Notes: a model not told the origin generated them from the sequence alone. 64,000 nucleotides of DNA from Nitrospinaceae bacterium (GCA_029261595.1 JAJDAZ010000039.1:85861-149860); one strand, 5' to 3'; positions 1 through 10,572 are shown, counted from the stretch's first letter. Numbers and translations: made by a program.

Positions 1-887
1 AAAGTCGATTTTACGCCGTTCACCGGGATGAGGGCGGCGGCAAAATATTTATTCTGGAAGGCCGTCCAGTTGACGTTGCCCGTATAATGGACGATGTCCG
101 TTACATCTTCAGCAGGTGTTTCAATGCGCTCATTATTCGCGAAGGTGGTGGGTCCTGAAAAAACGAACATATCGGTCTGCGACTCCACCTTCCCGCCTAA
201 AGACGGACCCCACAATACGCTGTATTGAAAATTATTGGCCGCATAGGGGCCGGGGTTTATACGGGTCTTTGCATCCACCATAAAATTGTTCAGGTGAAAG
301 GTGAATTCCCGGACCACCTCAAACCCCGATTCGTGCTTGAGATGAAACGTGAGCGTGCCGGTGGGAATGGATTCGGTCAACGTTAACGTTGTGGCCGAGG
401 GTTCGTAGAAAGCGTTTTGCAGGATGTTCGAAATCCCAGGATCCGACGACTCAAGAGAAAGCGGCCATTTGCTTCCTTCCTCATGCTCGACCAGATTGAC
501 GATTTCGCCCAGGTCACTTTTGTATTGTGGCAAAATGACTTCCCGAAGCGTCCCCCCCCGGTTGGAAAAGACCATGTTGGCGCGACCGTTGAAAACCTTC
601 ACCAGAACTTCCTTGCCGGTGAATTGAGGTTGCGCGGTCGAGGGAGAGGCTTTTTCGGTATCAGCGGCAGGCGCGGGAACAGCTGCGGGTTGACCGGGTG
701 CCAGCATCACGGGGGCTTTTTTCGGAGCGGGCATCGGTGCCGGGGGCGGAGCCGGGATCTCTTCCGGCGTTTGTTTTTTCACCGTGTCTATTTTCTCTGG
801 CGGGGGTTGAACTTCCGCGAGGAAATATCCCCAACCAACGAAAACCGCCAGGGACAACACAAATGCCAGTAATACTCTATTTTCCAA
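1..887 (-). CDS. yidC: Membrane protein insertase YidC, N-terminal part (runs off the left edge)
   Basis: Reverse-strand reading from a TTG start at 887 gives MENRVLLAFVLSLAVFVGWGYFLAE..., a YidC-type N-terminal TM followed by a Pro/Ala linker and periplasmic domain; next to yidD, rnpA and rpmH. Missed by the ORF track because of the TTG start and the edge. Confidence 0.88.
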   Translation of the reverse strand, partial: MENRVLLAFVLSLAVFVGWGYFLAEVQPPPEKIDTVKKQTPEEIPAPPPAPMPAPKKAPVMLAPGQPAAVPAPAADTEKASPSTAQPQFTGKEVLVKVFNGRANMVFSNRGGTLREVILPQYKSDLGEIVNLVEHEEGSKWPLSLESSDPGISNILQNAFYEPSATTLTLTESIPTGTLTFHLKHESGFEVVREFTFHLNNFMVDAKTRINPGPYAANNFQYSVLWGPSLGGKVESQTDMFVFSGPTTFANNERIETPAEDVTDIVHYTGNVNWTAFQNKYFAAALIPVNGVKST

Positions 888-913
888 TTAAAAATCTCCG
901 CTGATGAGGTCTA

Positions 914-1126
914 TCATTTCAGAAGGTCTTTTCCGCCCTCATGATAAGGATGGCATTTCAACAATCGCATCACGATGCGGCCCGCCGCCTTGAAAAAAGA
1001 AAAGCGTTGTAATGCCTGGGCCGAATATTCGGAACAGGTTGGATAAAACCGACAGGAAGGCGCCAGAACCGGGGACACCCACCCTTGGTAGATCCTGATG
1101 ATCTTTATTAGAAGCCAATTTGCCAT
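914..1126 (-). CDS. yidD: Membrane protein insertion efficiency factor YidD
   Basis: 70 aa; IRIYQGWVSPVLAPSCRFYPTCSEYSAQAL...GRIVMRLLKCHPYHEGG is the YidD signature. Confidence 0.93.
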   Translation of the reverse strand: MANWLLIKIIRIYQGWVSPVLAPSCRFYPTCSEYSAQALQRFSFFKAAGRIVMRLLKCHPYHEGGKDLLK

Positions 1127-1164
1127 TGATGTTCTCAGACTTATGAATGAGGCGGGATAAAAAA

Positions 1165-1509
1165 CTATTGTCGGTTAAGAAGAGGTTTGGATAGTTTTTC
1201 TTCAAGCGTACGAACGGGAAGGGCTACCAGATCCCTTCCGGAGATAACGACGATATCCACCGCCGGGTGAATTCGGTCTTTTATGTGACGAAACGCTTCT
1301 CGAATTTTCCGCTTGGCCCGGTTACGGATGACGGCGTTGCCAATTTTCCGGGAGGCAATGATGCCGAGCCGTTTCCTGTTCAAACCGTTGGGAAGAATAA
1401 AGAGGGTGAAAAAAGAATCGATTCGCTTCTTTTTGCCCTGGGCCATTACTTTTTCAAATTGGGGCCGACGGGTCAGCCTCTCGCATTTCTGGAAAGATAA
1501 CTGGCTCAT
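1165..1509 (-). CDS. rnpA: Ribonuclease P protein component
   Basis: 114 aa; RKRLGIIASRKIGNAVIRNRAKRKIREAFR contains the RnpA RNR motif; syntenic with rpmH and yidD. Confidence 0.95.
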   Translation of the reverse strand: MSQLSFQKCERLTRRPQFEKVMAQGKKKRIDSFFTLFILPNGLNRKRLGIIASRKIGNAVIRNRAKRKIREAFRHIKDRIHPAVDIVVISGRDLVALPVRTLEEKLSKPLLNRQ

Positions 1510-1516
1510 GAGCCCG

Positions 1517-1651
1517 CTAAACAGTCAGCCTTTTACGCCCTTTTCTCCTTCGGTTGGACAATACTTTTCTTCCCCCAACCGTGGCGCTCCTCCTGCGGAA
1601 GCCGTGCCTGCGTTTTCTTCGAATATTTTTTGGTTGATATGTCCGCTTCAT
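1517..1651 (-). CDS. rpmH: 50S ribosomal protein L34
   Basis: Manual translation: [44 protein letters not shown]. Absent from the ORF track (below length cutoff); track ORF 1533..1718 is in a different frame. Confidence 0.97.
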   Translation of the reverse strand: MKRTYQPKNIRRKRRHGFRRRSATVGGRKVLSNRRRKGRKRLTV

Positions 1652-1686
1652 AATTTTTCCTGACTTTGACCTTGATCATAAAAGCA

Positions 1687-1709
1687 AACCCATTGAAAAC
1701 CAATGGGTT
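1687..1709 (-). promoter_or_regulatory. Perfect inverted repeat in the rpmH leader
   Basis: AACCCATTG-AAAAC-CAATGGGTT: 9-bp perfect arms, 5-nt loop, about 36 nt upstream of the rpmH start codon. Confidence 0.5.
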
Positions 1710-1989
1710 AAATGCCAATCCGTGTACTTTATAAACAGATTTTCCTGACGGAATTATTTCACCCGTCCGCCCCCCTTGTCAAGCAAGATTTCGATTTATT
1801 TTCCCAAAAATCAAGGCTGTTAAACAAATTTTGTCACCTTTGGTTGATTCTGTTTAATTTTTGGGCGGTTATGGACAAAATACTGATGGTCCATCCGGAA
1901 GAGCATTTTTCGTTATAAAAAAAGACTATAGTGGTGTAAAATATTTAAAAACAACGGTATAAATAGGTATAAATAATTTTGGGGGTCGC

Positions 1990-3594
1990 ATGAGGGTACC
2001 AGCTTCTGATTCAATCCTGAACACACAGTCCATCCACCGTTCCTTTGACAGTGATCAGCGCGTAGAAAAAAGTTCCTTTCTCCTAATCGGAGTTCTGCTT
2101 CTGCATGCCTATTTTATGATTGCTGTGACCGAGGCCGGGACGTTAACGGGATTGCAACCATCTGCTTTGGACCCTGCCTTCCTTCCGGTTGAAATCGCTC
2201 AGCTTTCACCAGAGCGCGTTCAGGTTTTGGAAGGTGTTACGGAGGACCCCAAAGAGAGCAGACTTCAGTTCACCGCAAATAAATTAAAGCAGGCGGGCTA
2301 TATTATTCCTGTGTCGAGTCATAGAGGAAGTATCCTGAAAAGCCTGGGCGATCATGAATCATTTGGCATCGGAGAAATTGTATATCTTGATATTGGAACG
2401 GAGCATGGCGCAATGCAAGGAAAATTGCTCACGGTGTTTTCCAAATCAAGGCACATTCTGCATCCGATTATCAAAAGTGCAGGGGTGGAAGGAATTCCAA
2501 GTTACCAGCGACCTCTGGCCGAACCCTATCCCACCTATTTTTCTCGATGGGGCAAGCGCATCGGAGACATGGTGGAACCCTTAGGGTACATGGAGATCCT
2601 TGAAGCGATTCCGGGTTCTTCCAAAGCCATTATCCGGGAATCGTACAATCCGATCCATACAGGAGATTTTGTGACTCCTTATGAAAAATTGGACGCCCCG
2701 CCGCGTTATCCGGAAGCCAAGGGAGAGCAAACCCTGGAAGGTTATGTGATTGCTTACCAGCGGGAACATTATATGGGTGGGCTGGACGACTATATTTATA
2801 TTGACCGCGGAGCCAAGGACCGGGTGCTTCCCGGCGACCGGTTTGAAGTTTATATCACTCCCACCAAGGGAGACGACAGGTGGTATGAGGTGGATTCAAA
2901 GGGTGAGCCTATGATCCCGCATGTTGTCGCTGAATTGCAGGTGTTGGCCACACAGGCCGAAACATCCACCGGCGTGGTGATATCCGGTTCACGGTCCATT
3001 CCCCTGGGAGCGTCGATACGATACAAACCCGTGGATATCGTTTCCCCCCCTTTAAACGATGTATTGGCTTTGGGCGAAGCGCCAACCTATGAGGTTGCGG
3101 AGGTCGCCTTTCCTTTGGAAGAAGCCACGGAGATGCCTTTTGAGGAGGAGCCGCTTGAAGAGGAACCCTTCGCTGATTTGAGTGTGGATGCCATTCAGGG
3201 CGAAGAAATTGAAGAAGCCCGGTTAATGGACTTTTCCGCGATCGAGGAATTGCTGGATGTCCGCTTTCCGTTCGACCAATATGTTCTGGACGAGATGGCT
3301 AAAAAGGCCCTGGAAAAAAATGCTGTCTATCTGCTCCAGCACCCCAATATTCAAGTGCAGATTGAAGCGCATTGTGACGAGCGGGGGACCAATAACTACA
3401 ACCTTGCGCTGGGCGACCGCCGCGCGCTGGCGGTTAAAAAGTTCATGACCTCAAAGGGCATTCCCGAAAACAGGATGCACCTGATCAGCTATGGAGAGGA
3501 AAAGCCGTTCTGTAGTGAGAGCAATGAAGACTGCTGGCTGCAAAACAGGAAGGTGCATTTTAAAGCCAGCGGATCGGAGATGGTGGTCAATTAG
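1990..3594 (+). CDS. OmpA/Pal-like domain protein with a long N-terminal periplasmic region
   Basis: C-terminal [63 protein letters not shown] is a Pal/OmpA peptidoglycan-binding domain. Confidence 0.82.
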   Translation: MRVPASDSILNTQSIHRSFDSDQRVEKSSFLLIGVLLLHAYFMIAVTEAGTLTGLQPSALDPAFLPVEIAQLSPERVQVLEGVTEDPKESRLQFTANKLKQAGYIIPVSSHRGSILKSLGDHESFGIGEIVYLDIGTEHGAMQGKLLTVFSKSRHILHPIIKSAGVEGIPSYQRPLAEPYPTYFSRWGKRIGDMVEPLGYMEILEAIPGSSKAIIRESYNPIHTGDFVTPYEKLDAPPRYPEAKGEQTLEGYVIAYQREHYMGGLDDYIYIDRGAKDRVLPGDRFEVYITPTKGDDRWYEVDSKGEPMIPHVVAELQVLATQAETSTGVVISGSRSIPLGASIRYKPVDIVSPPLNDVLALGEAPTYEVAEVAFPLEEATEMPFEEEPLEEEPFADLSVDAIQGEEIEEARLMDFSAIEELLDVRFPFDQYVLDEMAKKALEKNAVYLLQHPNIQVQIEAHCDERGTNNYNLALGDRRALAVKKFMTSKGIPENRMHLISYGEEKPFCSESNEDCWLQNRKVHFKASGSEMVVN

Positions 3595-4798
3595 CGGTGA
3601 TTTTTAAGAAGCGCTTTTTACCGACTTTGATGAGATGGCCCTGATTTCCCTCTAACTGGTGGTCCTTATCGGAAATCTTTTGCCCGTTCACAGACACCGC
3701 CCCCTGCTGGATCAATCTCCTGGCCGCTGAAGTGCTGTCGGTCAACGAGTGATCTGTTAGAACCTTGCATATCCACCTGGCTTCCCCACCCCAGGTTTTT
3801 GCTTCCGGGATTTTATCGGGAACATTTTTATTCTTGAACACATTGTCAAATTCCTGAGCCGCCTCTGCCGCTAATTCTGTTGAATGGTAACGCGCCACAA
3901 TTTCCTTCGCCAATCCCACTTTAGCGTGTTTTGGATTCAGTTCGCCCGTTTTGGCTTGTGACCTCAAAGAGTCCAGCTCCACTCCTGTAACATCGCTCAG
4001 CAGTTCATAATATCGCCACATCAATTCGTCGGAGACCGACATGATTTTGCCGAACATTTCTCCAGGCTTGTCGAGCACCCCGATGCTGTTGCCCAGGCTC
4101 TTGCTCATTTTCTGTACCCCGTCCGTTCCTTCCAGAAGCGGCATGGTGAGGACGGTTTGCGGAGCCACGCCGTAGGATCTTTGCATGTCCCGGCCCACCA
4201 GCAGGTTGAACTTTTGATCGGTGCCGCCCAGTTCCACGTCGGCCTTTAAAGCCACCGAATCGTAGCCCTGGATCAGGGGATACATCAATTCATGGATCGA
4301 TACCGGGAGGTTGTTGGCCATGCGTTTCTGAAAATCGTCACGCTCCAGCATGCGGGCGACGGTGTAGCGGGCGGCCAGCCCGATCATGTCAACCGAGGAA
4401 AACTTATTCATCCACTCGCTGTTATAGGCAACCGTGGTTTTACTCTCATCTAAAATCTTGAAAACCTGTTCCAGGTAGGTTTTGGCGTTCACCTGGACTT
4501 CTTCGGGAGTGAGGCTTTTTCTGGTTTCGGATTTCCCCGTCGGGTCGCCGATCATGCCGGTGAAATCGCCGATCAAAAAAATGGCCTCATGGCCGAGATC
4601 CTGAAACTGCTTCATCTTTTGCAATAAAACCGTATGACCCAGGTGCAGGTCCGGCGCCGTGGGGTCGAAGCCTGCCTTGACTCGAAGCGGACGTCCTGTT
4701 TTAATGGATTTCTCCAATTGCAAGGCGAGTTCTTTTTCATCAATGACTTCGGTCGCCCCTCGGCGAATTATTTTTAACTGGTCTTGAACGGAAAGCAT
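3587..4798 (-). CDS. tyrS: Tyrosine--tRNA ligase
   Basis: [59 protein letters not shown], and a C-terminal S4 domain. Start trimmed to MLSVQDQ (the track start at 5002 adds a low-quality extension). Confidence 0.95.
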   Translation of the reverse strand: MLSVQDQLKIIRRGATEVIDEKELALQLEKSIKTGRPLRVKAGFDPTAPDLHLGHTVLLQKMKQFQDLGHEAIFLIGDFTGMIGDPTGKSETRKSLTPEEVQVNAKTYLEQVFKILDESKTTVAYNSEWMNKFSSVDMIGLAARYTVARMLERDDFQKRMANNLPVSIHELMYPLIQGYDSVALKADVELGGTDQKFNLLVGRDMQRSYGVAPQTVLTMPLLEGTDGVQKMSKSLGNSIGVLDKPGEMFGKIMSVSDELMWRYYELLSDVTGVELDSLRSQAKTGELNPKHAKVGLAKEIVARYHSTELAAEAAQEFDNVFKNKNVPDKIPEAKTWGGEARWICKVLTDHSLTDSTSAARRLIQQGAVSVNGQKISDKDHQLEGNQGHLIKVGKKRFLKITAN

Positions 4799-4977
4799 CT
4801 TAGGGAAATGTCCGGAAAACCCCACACCGTGGGGAGGAGAATTTATCTGGTCCAGCCCGCAGACGGGCAGGGTCCAGCGCCACGCTGGCACTGGTTGAAT
4901 AACATACCCGAATGGAAACTGCAAGTTGGCCAGGCATTCTGAATTTTTGATTGAGCAGGATAAGGAAACACCACCCC

Positions 4978-5355
4978 ATGGATCTTGATATCGCACAGCC
5001 AAACGAAATCATCGGCCCGCGTCTTAAAAAATACCGTGTGGCGGGGTATGGATTTTTGGCGCTGAACATTTTATATCTGGTTTTTGCCTTCATGTTTGTG
5101 CCGTCTTTTCATGTAGACACCACCACATTCATCACCATCGTTCTTTTCCTGGCGTTGATGGTTTTGCTCACGGTTTTTATCTGCCGGGCGAAAAAAAGAC
5201 TGGTCCAGATCCTGGCCGTTTTATACGGCGCGCGATCGCTTTTTGCAATCTACACCCTGGCGATGGGGGAATATTTCCCGGCGGTGCCCTATTTTTTGCC
5301 CTGTTTGCTGGTGACGTTTTATCTTTTAGGCCGTGCGGGCTGGAACTGGCGCTGA
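4978..5355 (+). CDS. Small hypothetical membrane protein
   Basis: [20 protein letters not shown] followed by several hydrophobic segments; fits between tyrS and hutH. Confidence 0.55.
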   Translation: MDLDIAQPNEIIGPRLKKYRVAGYGFLALNILYLVFAFMFVPSFHVDTTTFITIVLFLALMVLLTVFICRAKKRLVQILAVLYGARSLFAIYTLAMGEYFPAVPYFLPCLLVTFYLLGRAGWNWR

Positions 5356-5392
5356 GCAAATGGGTTTAAGATTAAATTTCTAAAATACGTTT

Positions 5393-6919
5393 ATGAAAAA
5401 ACTGGTCCTCGATGGAGAAAGCCTGACGCTGGAATCCCTGGCAACGGCCTCGGATCTGACCACGGAAATTCGAGTAGCCCCGTCCTGCCGCAGGAACGTG
5501 CAAAAATCGCGGGAAGTGATCGAACAAGCGGTGCGCGATGAAAAACAGGTTTACGGCTTCACCACGGGGTTTGGCGCGCTCAGCGATGTCTTCATTTCCA
5601 GGGAAAAAGGCAAGCAACTGCAAAAAAATATTTTGATGAGCCACGCCGCCGGAGTCGGTGATCCGCTTCCAGATGAAATTGTCCGGTGCGTCCTGGCGTT
5701 GATGATCAACAGCAAAGCCAAGGGGTATTCCGGGCTTCGGTGGACGACTCTTGAAACTCTGGTCAAGCTGTTCAACCAGGGGGTCATCCCGCAAATTCCC
5801 GCAAAAGGTTCCGTTGGGGCGAGCGGCGATTTGGCGCCCCTGGCGCATTTGGCGCTGGTGTTGATCGGGCGCGGCAAAGCGCGTTTTCAAGGGCGCGTGA
5901 TGTCGGGGGCGCAGGCGTTAAAGAGGGCGAAAATCAAGCCGGTTGTTTTGGCAGAAGGGGAGGGGTTGGCTCTCGTCAACGGAACCCAGGTGATGACGGC
6001 TATTGGCGTGTGCACTCTGGATAAGGCTGTTAAACTCGCGAAATTGGCGGATGTGTCCGCCTCCATGAGCCTGGAGGTTTTGCTTGGAAGCAACACTCAG
6101 TTGCATAAAAAAATTCATCGCATCCGCCCGCACAAAGGACAGATTCAATCCGCCGCCAACATGCGGGCCATCACTGACGACAGTGAGATCATCACCTCCC
6201 ATAAAGACTGTAACCGCATTCAGGACGCCTATTCTCTGCGCTGTTCCCCGCAAGTGCACGGGGCCAGTCGGGACACCATCCGGTTCGCCTGCGGGACCCT
6301 TGAAACGGAGATGAATTCGGCGACCGAGAATCCTTTGGTTTTCCCGGACGGGCAAATCCTGTCCGGCGGAAATTTTCACGGCCAACCAGTTGCTTTAGCG
6401 CTCGATCATCTCGCGGTCGCCCTGGCGGAGCTTGCCAACATATCCGAGCGACGGATAGAGCGCATGGTCAATCCCACTTTGAGCGGCCTTCCTTCGTTTT
6501 TAATTCGGGAAGGGGGGTTGAACTCCGGGTTCATGATCGCGCAATACACGGCGGCGGCGCTGGTTTCGGAAAACAAGGTGCTGGCGCATCCCGCATCGGT
6601 GGATTCCATCCCCACATCCGCCAACAAGGAAGATCATGTCAGTATGGGCACGATCTCCGCCCGGAAAGCCAGGGAGGTTCTGGGTAATGTAAAATATGTG
6701 ATCGCCATTGAATTCCTGTGCGCGGCTCAAGCGTTGGATCTTCTCACCAACCTGAAACCCGGCAGGGGAACTCTCTCAGCTTATAAGGCGTTGCGCAGGC
6801 ATGTGAGCCCGGTGAAAAAAGACCGGGAACTGTCCCCCGACATCGAGACGGTGGCGGGAATCATCGACAATGGCGAGATCCTCTCGGCGGTGGAAAAAGC
6901 CTGCGGCCCGTTAATATGA
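5393..6919 (+). CDS. hutH: Histidine ammonia-lyase / MIO-dependent aromatic amino acid lyase
   Basis: 508 aa; MIO-forming GSVGASGDLAPLAHLAL; LQKNILMSHAAGVGDPLP carries 'SH' at the selectivity position (HAL-type) rather than HL (TAL) or FL (PAL). Confidence 0.9.
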   Translation: MKKLVLDGESLTLESLATASDLTTEIRVAPSCRRNVQKSREVIEQAVRDEKQVYGFTTGFGALSDVFISREKGKQLQKNILMSHAAGVGDPLPDEIVRCVLALMINSKAKGYSGLRWTTLETLVKLFNQGVIPQIPAKGSVGASGDLAPLAHLALVLIGRGKARFQGRVMSGAQALKRAKIKPVVLAEGEGLALVNGTQVMTAIGVCTLDKAVKLAKLADVSASMSLEVLLGSNTQLHKKIHRIRPHKGQIQSAANMRAITDDSEIITSHKDCNRIQDAYSLRCSPQVHGASRDTIRFACGTLETEMNSATENPLVFPDGQILSGGNFHGQPVALALDHLAVALAELANISERRIERMVNPTLSGLPSFLIREGGLNSGFMIAQYTAAALVSENKVLAHPASVDSIPTSANKEDHVSMGTISARKAREVLGNVKYVIAIEFLCAAQALDLLTNLKPGRGTLSAYKALRRHVSPVKKDRELSPDIETVAGIIDNGEILSAVEKACGPLI

Positions 6920-8037
6920 TCGATACCGCGACCCCTGTATTCGTAAAAAAACCCGACCGGCTTCCTTTAGTGACAGATATCGGAAGCGCCTATATGGGCC
7001 TACAGCATTCAAGCTCTCCGGAACTGGTCGAGCGGGTACAGGCCTTATTTGACCACCTAAACCGGTCTATGGGGTTTCCTCCGACGGCGGTGGGAAAAGA
7101 AAATCAGGATTGCTTTAATATCCTTTTGCGGGTCGCTTACCCGGAGTTGATGCTCGACCTTGCAGATTTGATTTACGTTCAGCATGAGCGGCCTGCGGTC
7201 TTCCTCAATTTCGATCACATCAATATCAATCTCAGGAAGGATGCGTCGGTCGATCCCGATTCTGTCCAGGCATTGAACCAGAAAATGGAATCTTTGTTTC
7301 AGGAGTTGACCCGGACGCTGAAGAACGACCCCAAGTATTATGGCGATCCGGAAATCATCAGACTATTGAGCGAAAGTTACAGCTTCTACCTTTTTAAAAC
7401 CGGCAATTTCCCTTGGGACAACACGCTTCCCGATTTTTCGGGGGATGCGACTCATCCCATCATGGACATCGCCACTGGGTTGACCGGGTTCAATATGATT
7501 CATTTGTGGCCCGCCGATGGTCCGACGTTGTACCTGACCGACAACCAGCCCTTCATCACCGAGGGTCTCAAGCATTACAAAAGTCTGGCGCGTAAACGGA
7601 ATGTGGAGATTCTCAATATCAAGTTTGGCATTAACGAACCAGACGTGCCGCCCTTAGGCGGAATCTGGGCCAATAAATTTCTTCATCATCTGAAACGAAA
7701 AGAACGTCGTCAATTCCTGGATTGGGCGCATAACAGCCTGGCCGCTGGTGGCGTACTGCAAATTCTGGACACCGATCTGGAACACCGAATATTAAAAAAA
7801 GAACACGATTCAAATTTTAAAGGAAAATTGATCCCCGGTTATCTGGAAACATTGGTGGAAATTGAAGGCGATTTTTGCGAAACGCTGGTGCAGGACACGA
7901 GACTGGCGGGGTTTAAAGTGACTCACTTTGATTTTAACCCCTACCACGACGAAACCGACGCCTACAGCCAGTTTCCAGGAGAAGATATCTCCATCGATTT
8001 TCTGGGATTTGAGATCGTCGCGGAAAAAGGAAAATAA
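6916..8037 (+). CDS. SAM-dependent methyltransferase-like protein, function unknown
   Basis: ATGA overlap with hutH stop; HPIMDIATGLTGFNMIHLWP resembles a motif-I Rossmann loop, followed by an acidic/TD strand and a C-terminal fold typical of class I methyltransferases; weak. Confidence 0.5.
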   Translation: MIDTATPVFVKKPDRLPLVTDIGSAYMGLQHSSSPELVERVQALFDHLNRSMGFPPTAVGKENQDCFNILLRVAYPELMLDLADLIYVQHERPAVFLNFDHININLRKDASVDPDSVQALNQKMESLFQELTRTLKNDPKYYGDPEIIRLLSESYSFYLFKTGNFPWDNTLPDFSGDATHPIMDIATGLTGFNMIHLWPADGPTLYLTDNQPFITEGLKHYKSLARKRNVEILNIKFGINEPDVPPLGGIWANKFLHHLKRKERRQFLDWAHNSLAAGGVLQILDTDLEHRILKKEHDSNFKGKLIPGYLETLVEIEGDFCETLVQDTRLAGFKVTHFDFNPYHDETDAYSQFPGEDISIDFLGFEIVAEKGK

Positions 8038-8093
8038 ACCTTCATCTTAAGAGCGGAAAATTTATGGTGAGTTAAGTCCGCAAGGAAGCCACT

Positions 8094-8414
8094 ATGCTGG
8101 ATCTGATTAAAAAGTACCTGGGTCCCGGGACTACGTTGGTTATTCTAACCACCCTGACCCTGTTCATTGCCGCACTTTTCGTAAAAGGGTTCACTCATGA
8201 CCTGCTACTGGAGGCCGCGGTGTTCCTGGTCTCGGTTAAGCTAATCATCCTGAGTTATAGAAACAGCAAAGGAGTCGAGGCTATTCAGAAAAAGCTGGAC
8301 CTGATTCTTAGCGAGGAGAAGCACCTGGAGAAGGTTCTGAACACCATTAAGAAAAGTCAGGCGAACGAACCGAATTCCGGGCAAGAAAAAGGAGATCCTC
8401 CGGGACATCAATAG
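8094..8414 (+). CDS. Small two-TM hypothetical membrane protein
   Basis: 106 aa, two hydrophobic helices then a charged coiled-coil-like tail. Confidence 0.5.
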   Translation: MLDLIKKYLGPGTTLVILTTLTLFIAALFVKGFTHDLLLEAAVFLVSVKLIILSYRNSKGVEAIQKKLDLILSEEKHLEKVLNTIKKSQANEPNSGQEKGDPPGHQ

Positions 8415-8526
8415 CGGTTTTATCTGCAATAAAATCCGCCTCTAGCGTGAAGCCACGGAAGATGGGACCGTCCTCTTCCGGCCGGTTTCTACTTCATTGC
8501 CTGTTCGAGTCTTCCCACAAAAACAA

Positions 8527-8904
8527 TCAAGAATCCGGCGGTTGTTTCAAATGCCGTTGGATGGCGTTCCAGTCCGCCTGGGTGGATTTTTCCGCAGTCG
8601 ATTCCATCGAGCGATAAAGGTCGATCATTTGATTTCCCAGAGGAGTCAGTTGCGCACCGCCACCGCCTTTTCCTCCGGTGGAGCTTGCGACTAGGGGTTC
8701 CTTGAAACAATGGTTCATGGTGTCCACCATGTCCCACGCCCGCTTGTAACTGAGTTTGATTTCTTTTGCCGCCTGCGAGATCGAGCCTTGCCGCTGAATG
8801 GCTTCCAGTAAGTCGATCTTTCCCGGTCCCAGGGCGATGACATCTCCCGCCATGATTCGGAACCTGGGTTTGCACCGCAATGGTTTGTTCCTGGCAGACG
8901 TCAT
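8527..8904 (-). CDS. ModE-like winged helix-turn-helix regulator (DNA-binding domain only)
   Basis: GKIDLLEAIQRQGSISQAAKEIKLSYKRAWDMVDTMN...GGKGGGGAQLTPLGNQMIDLYR matches the ModE N-terminal domain. Confidence 0.88.
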   Translation of the reverse strand: MTSARNKPLRCKPRFRIMAGDVIALGPGKIDLLEAIQRQGSISQAAKEIKLSYKRAWDMVDTMNHCFKEPLVASSTGGKGGGGAQLTPLGNQMIDLYRSMESTAEKSTQADWNAIQRHLKQPPDS

Positions 8905-8926
8905 GTTGGCTCACCTGGAGAGGCGA

Positions 8927-9787
8927 TCACTTGCGTTTTTGGATTCGCACGATTCCCACTACGTTCGGAACCGGCCAGGCGATGGAATTGCCTTTGGTGC
9001 CGTCAACCGCGGTCGAATAGTTGCCTAGGAATTCAAATTCATCTTTGCCGGTATTGACAAAAAGTTGAGCGTCTTTTCCGCCCTCCACATACATGGCTCT
9101 TTTGATATCGATGGGGAGCTTTAACAGGATGTCGATGAAATCGTGGGTGGAATAGGGCGACCGGACATGGATGAACAACATTCGGCCTTTGGAGTCCATA
9201 CCGATCGCGGAGGTGCTCCATTTTTTCTCCTGCGGGACCCAAACGTTTTTCCCCTGGCAGGAAACCATGCGGATGCTCTGGATCAACGACCGATATTGCA
9301 TTCGCACTTTTTCGAAATCGTCGCAATCGCGGTCGAACAGCTTGGTCGTCGGCAGGGATTTGTCCCTGGGGTCAAAAGCCAGAAAGGTCCGGTCCTTGGA
9401 AACCCAGGTGCTGTTGATGTGCCCGAGCGTCTTCATATAGGAAACGCTGGTTGAATTATCTTTTTGATACATGCTGGCGTTGATCCCCGCCACAAGGTTG
9501 TGATTCAAGACCCAGTCTTTGATGGATTTACGTTCGTTCTTTGCCTGGGCGGAAGCATTCAACAGGCGGAACTCAAAATGTTTGAGATCAATGCGCAGGA
9601 CCCGGACGATGGAATCGCCAATCTGCGACTTTTGCGTGGGAACAAAACTGCCCAGTTCCAAACCCGGCTCAAGGTTTACCCAAAGATTCTTGGGAAGGAC
9701 TTTTGATTTACTCTCAAGGTTTGAAGGAATAGAAAAAATGAGGCCGCCGGAAAGGACCAGGCTCAATAGAAAATTACTTCGATACAA
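8927..9787 (-). CDS. Phosphodiester glycosidase-like (DUF2233/NAGPA) exported protein
   Basis: N-terminal signal-like segment; NHNLVAGINASMY, SAIGMDSKGRMLFIHVRSPYSTHDF and a MYVEGGKDAQLFV block typical of this family. Confidence 0.75.
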   Translation of the reverse strand: MYRSNFLLSLVLSGGLIFSIPSNLESKSKVLPKNLWVNLEPGLELGSFVPTQKSQIGDSIVRVLRIDLKHFEFRLLNASAQAKNERKSIKDWVLNHNLVAGINASMYQKDNSTSVSYMKTLGHINSTWVSKDRTFLAFDPRDKSLPTTKLFDRDCDDFEKVRMQYRSLIQSIRMVSCQGKNVWVPQEKKWSTSAIGMDSKGRMLFIHVRSPYSTHDFIDILLKLPIDIKRAMYVEGGKDAQLFVNTGKDEFEFLGNYSTAVDGTKGNSIAWPVPNVVGIVRIQKRK

Positions 9788-10287
9788 GATAAAACCTCAG
9801 AAGTTGAACAAACCAAAAAATTTGGGGAATTCCCCATCCATCAACAACCAGGAAAAATCACCCCTCGCAAAATTCGTTTAGACCCGTCAGGAGCGGTTCT
9901 AGGCTTGGAAAATTAGCACTAATTCCTTGCTATTTCAATAGCCCAGAGCCCAGAGGCCTCGTCATTAGATTAAAAAAAATATAATATTTAATCAAGGAAT
10001 TGAATCATCGGCAAACCCGGGTTGAATTTGAGGGGTTATATCAGGACTCCTGAAAAGGCTGTCATCCCACTGCAATCCAAATGGTTGCTGATAATGAAGT
10101 TAGAAAGGTTTCAGGAAATCATTGTTTTATAGGCGTTCTGAGGGCTATTATTTCTGATCCCCGGATTGATTTTGATTTGTTTTTGGTACATAATTACGTG
10201 CCGGTGGATTCCAAATATATTATTCGAGAGGGCAAAACTCCATTTCTTATATTTTTGTTTACGGTTTATTTCACAAAAGGAGATTTT

Positions 10288-10497
10288 ATGAAAACGATGG
10301 CAACGATGGTTATTCTGGTTATTGCGCTATATCTCTCAGGGTGCGTGACGACGCAATCCACTGGTAAAGCTTCGAGTGATAGTGGTTCAGCGTCCGGTGG
10401 TGGTTCAGCGGCCGTAAGCAGTGGATCAAAAAGTGGTAAAATGTTGACTAAAGAGGATTATGATCGAATAGGCATAAAGGAAATGGGTTCTAAATAA
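10288..10497 (+). CDS. Small lipoprotein
   Basis: MKTMATMVILVIALYLSGCVTTQ: lipobox LSGC, Ser/Gly-rich linker; AGGAGA just upstream of the ATG at 10288. Track start at 10081 is probably too far upstream. Confidence 0.7.
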   Translation: MKTMATMVILVIALYLSGCVTTQSTGKASSDSGSASGGGSAAVSSGSKSGKMLTKEDYDRIGIKEMGSK

Positions 10498-10572
10498 TTC
10501 ATTTTAGTAGTCAGCCTGATAACCGCGAAAATTATTTCGCCAACTCGAAGGTTTTTCGCTTAAGGATAAAAT

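Noticed and set aside
417-872. 151-aa plus-strand ORF at the left edge
   Set aside because: Antisense to the yidC coding region.
1533-1718. 61-aa ORF overlapping rpmH
   Set aside because: Out of frame with the clear L34 protein at 1517..1651.
1860-1885. TTATGGACA as a DnaA box
   Set aside because: Two mismatches from TTATCCACA and no clustered boxes, so not evidence for oriC.
10081-10287. N-terminal extension of the small lipoprotein ORF
   Set aside because: Real start with SD and lipobox signal peptide is at 10288; upstream sequence looks non-coding.
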